In this document: piece after piece, positions 5,588 through 7,197 of the stretch
How the letters are laid out: each line of letters starts with the position of its first letter
Position numbering within the stretch: position 1 is the stretch's first letter
Assembly (NCBI GenBank): GCA_003694965.1
Contig: RFJG01000019.1
Span: forward strand, 1-7,197
Length of the DNA: 7,197 nucleotides
DNA from: Methanobacteriota archaeon
GTDB lineage: Archaea; Micrarchaeota; Micrarchaeia; Anstonellales; J096
Reading direction: 5' to 3'
Program-made: the position numbers and the translations under genes
The notes under the pieces: model-generated
What the model was told of the DNA's origin: nothing
What the model saw: only the letters and a program-made list of their open reading frames with translations
The model's database searches: none

Positions 5588-6619
5588 ATGGGCGATGGAA
5601 GTATGGAGGCAATCACTCAACAAAATAAAAGAGGCCTAACTCCTGACCAGAAGAAGGCCGTCGAGGATGCCATGGAGAAAATAGGAGTATCTGAAAATGA
5701 TAAACCCATATTCGAGGAAATCTTCGAAAAAACCATTAAGACAGGTCCGCAATCTATGCCCTTGCTTGTTTCTCTTGTTGATATATTGGTTAATAGGGGA
5801 ATAAGGCCATCTTCAATTGCGAATGCATTGGATTTTATTACAAAAAATCAAGAATTGGACCCCATTACTCTCCGTGAGAGCACATATCTCATGATTTCCT
5901 TCATGTCCAATAAGCATATCTCTAACGATAAGATAACATCTGGCCTCTATAGGCCCTTTATGCACATTTATGATTTAGTTTCCAACTTAAAAGAAAATAA
6001 AGCCCTTAATGACAAGGAGTTTCACCAAGCATTATTTTTTCTCAATTCATTCCTTTCTGGCAATCCAAATGCGATGGAGCAGCTTCCCTCATATAGCTTT
6101 TTATCAGAAGCCATAAGTAAAGCTGCTAGGTATGCAGTAAAATACCCTAACATAGGACCATTTATTTCTTCTCTGCTCAAAAAACGAGGATTTAATCCTG
6201 CGGAGTTTGACACTTCTCAGCTAGATTCTATGTCAACCATTGCAGACACGATAGATGATTTAACAGAAGGCAGCAAAAAACTTGAGCAATTACAATTTTA
6301 CATAAAACTAATAGTTGGCGATGTAATTGAGCATAATGATAATTGGAGTAGCTTATTGGATGAAGATACGATGTCATCAATCATCTTAACATTAAGTTCA
6401 TTTACTGAAGGCAGCGATACAAAAAGAGCAGCCTTTATGACGCCAGTGCTGTCAGTTGTCGTTTCATCGGGCAAGAGCTTGTGGATAAGTGATGAAAATA
6501 GAGAAAGGTTTCTCGACTACATCCTCCGAGAGTATGAGAAAGACCAGAAAGATAACAAACACTTGGAAGAACTCCTAAAAGCAATCCCCAAGATGTCAGA
6601 TATTCCAGAGGTGGTTTAG
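5588..6619 (+). CDS. All-helical orphan protein, likely cytoplasmic
   Basis: I do not recognise this 343-residue protein. It has no signal peptide, no clear transmembrane segment, no cysteines and no catalytic motif. The sequence reads as a chain of amphipathic helices of about 12-20 residues separated by polar or proline/glycine turns, for example MPLLVSLVDILVNRG, IGPFISSLLKKRG and MSSIILTLSSFTEGS. This suggests a helical-repeat (HEAT/ARM-like) scaffold, although no regular repeat unit could be confirmed by eye. The C-terminus is charged and lysine-rich (YEKDQKDNKHLEELLKAIPK). The start at 5588 fits a leaderless message; the in-frame ATG at 5603 (residue 6) is the alternative. It follows pyrI by 76 bases with its own apparent promoter, so a functional link to pyrimidine synthesis is not implied. 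Confidence 0.88.
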   Translation: MGDGSMEAITQQNKRGLTPDQKKAVEDAMEKIGVSENDKPIFEEIFEKTIKTGPQSMPLLVSLVDILVNRGIRPSSIANALDFITKNQELDPITLRESTYLMISFMSNKHISNDKITSGLYRPFMHIYDLVSNLKENKALNDKEFHQALFFLNSFLSGNPNAMEQLPSYSFLSEAISKAARYAVKYPNIGPFISSLLKKRGFNPAEFDTSQLDSMSTIADTIDDLTEGSKKLEQLQFYIKLIVGDVIEHNDNWSSLLDEDTMSSIILTLSSFTEGSDTKRAAFMTPVLSVVVSSGKSLWISDENRERFLDYILREYEKDQKDNKHLEELLKAIPKMSDIPEVV

Positions 6620-6648
6620 GGTTAGTTGTCCTTGTAGTGCCACTCCAT

Positions 6649-6656
6649 TTTTATAA
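6649..6656 (+). promoter_or_regulatory. Candidate TATA box for the CYTH gene (leaderless)
   Basis: TTTTATAA is centred about 26 bases before the ATG at 6678, placing the transcript start at the start codon. No Shine-Dalgarno precedes that ATG. A T5 run at 6659-6663 could terminate the upstream transcript. Confidence 0.55.
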
Positions 6657-6677
6657 CCTTTTTAGTATGGCTATTTT

Positions 6678-7197
6678 ATGCCAAGAGCTAACACTCACGA
6701 GGTTGAGCTCCGCGTTGTTATGCGAGAGGAGCAGGAGAAAATTCTCTTGAAGAAACTTGAGAAAGCAGACTTCAGAGGAGAGGAGGAGATCTCTGACATA
6801 TACTTCTGCCCAAAGCATTTCGCTTCTTTGGAAGAGCTTGAGATGCAAGAAGTTGGCTCCTACAGCCTAAGGTTAAGAAGGAGTAAGAAAGAAGACAAAG
6901 AAGAGAAGACGCTTAATGTCAAGATAATAACTGCTGAGGGGGACCACCATGCGTGGGAGGAAAGGGAAACTACGATAGGCTCAATAAGCAAGATGCAGCA
7001 AGCCTTGGAAGCGATAGGGTTCAAGGAGGTTTTTAGGATAGAAAAGAAGAGAAGGACCTACTGCTTGGATGGGATGAACATCCTACTAGAAGAAATAAAG
7101 GACTTCGGCCCTGCTTTGGAGATCGAGATCTTAACCACAGAGGACAAGAGAGAAGAAGCCAAGGAGAAGATCTTAGCATTCCTGAACTCTGTGGGGA
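6678..7197 (+). CDS. CYTH-domain protein (class IV cyclase / triphosphatase-like), 3' end cut by window
   Basis: From the ATG at 6678 the frame is open for 173 codons to the right edge. It shows the ordered charged residues of the CYTH triphosphate-tunnel fold: E8 and E10 in HEVELRV, R65 and R67 in YSLRLRR, K82 in LNVKI, glutamates in WEERET (95, 97), the basic KKRR at 123-126, and LEEIKDFGPALEIE, which matches the family's closing acidic block (E138, E139, E148, E150). Members bind triphosphate-bearing molecules with divalent metal and act as adenylate cyclases, thiamine triphosphatases or inorganic tripolyphosphatases; sequence alone does not decide which. The first motif is E-x-E-x-R instead of the classic E-x-E-x-K. 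Most of the domain is present, so probably only a short tail is missing. It has its own leaderless-type promoter. Confidence 0.87.
   Translation, partial: MPRANTHEVELRVVMREEQEKILLKKLEKADFRGEEEISDIYFCPKHFASLEELEMQEVGSYSLRLRRSKKEDKEEKTLNVKIITAEGDHHAWEERETTIGSISKMQQALEAIGFKEVFRIEKKRRTYCLDGMNILLEEIKDFGPALEIEILTTEDKREEAKEKILAFLNSVG

Noticed and set aside
6651..6848. Minus-strand 65-residue open frame
   Set aside because: It is antisense to the start of the CYTH gene and to its TATA box, with no ribosome site or family resemblance.

Overview
The window looks archaeal. Genes have T/A-rich TATA-like boxes about 26 bases before the start codon or before a very short leader, three starts look leaderless, arginine is mostly AGA/AGG, and aspartate carbamoyltransferase is encoded as a catalytic plus a zinc-binding regulatory chain. 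Genes are small and tightly packed, and several are orphans. That would suit a reduced-genome (DPANN-like) or other little-studied archaeon, but the lineage is an inference and nothing here proves it.

Layout. (a) 1-402, minus: the 5' part of a gene for a secreted protein, with a clear signal peptide followed by a strand-rich, aromatic/glycine-patterned segment. (b) 535-2496, plus, divergent from (a): a 653-residue orphan with helical N-terminal parts, Gly/Ala-rich hydrophobic segments, one likely transmembrane helix, a 53-residue Pro-Lys/Arg/Gln/Glu linker and a C-terminal domain of about 125 residues. (c) 2497-3150, minus: an HD-domain phosphohydrolase of the YpgQ type, convergent with (b) with no base between the two stop codons. 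(d) 3259-3450 and 3454-4143, plus: a SpoVT/AbrB-like DNA-binding protein whose 5' end seems frameshifted, then a second HD hydrolase paralogous to (c). (e) 4220-5511, plus: pyrB and pyrI, overlapping by ATGA. (f) 5588-6619, plus: an all-helical orphan. (g) 6678 to the right edge, plus: a CYTH-domain triphosphatase/cyclase-like protein, cut by the window.

How the parts fit. Genes (c), (d), (e) and (g) all belong to families that handle nucleotides or polyphosphate-bearing small molecules: two HD nucleotide hydrolases, the first committed step of pyrimidine synthesis, and a triphosphate-tunnel enzyme. This is loosely a nucleotide-metabolism neighbourhood. Genes (a) and (b) are envelope-type proteins. 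Their pairing, a secreted strand-rich protein opposite a membrane-anchored protein with a TonB-style proline linker, is the most unusual thing in the window and raises the possibility of a two-membrane or surface-spanning system. No RNA gene, insertion sequence or CRISPR array was seen.
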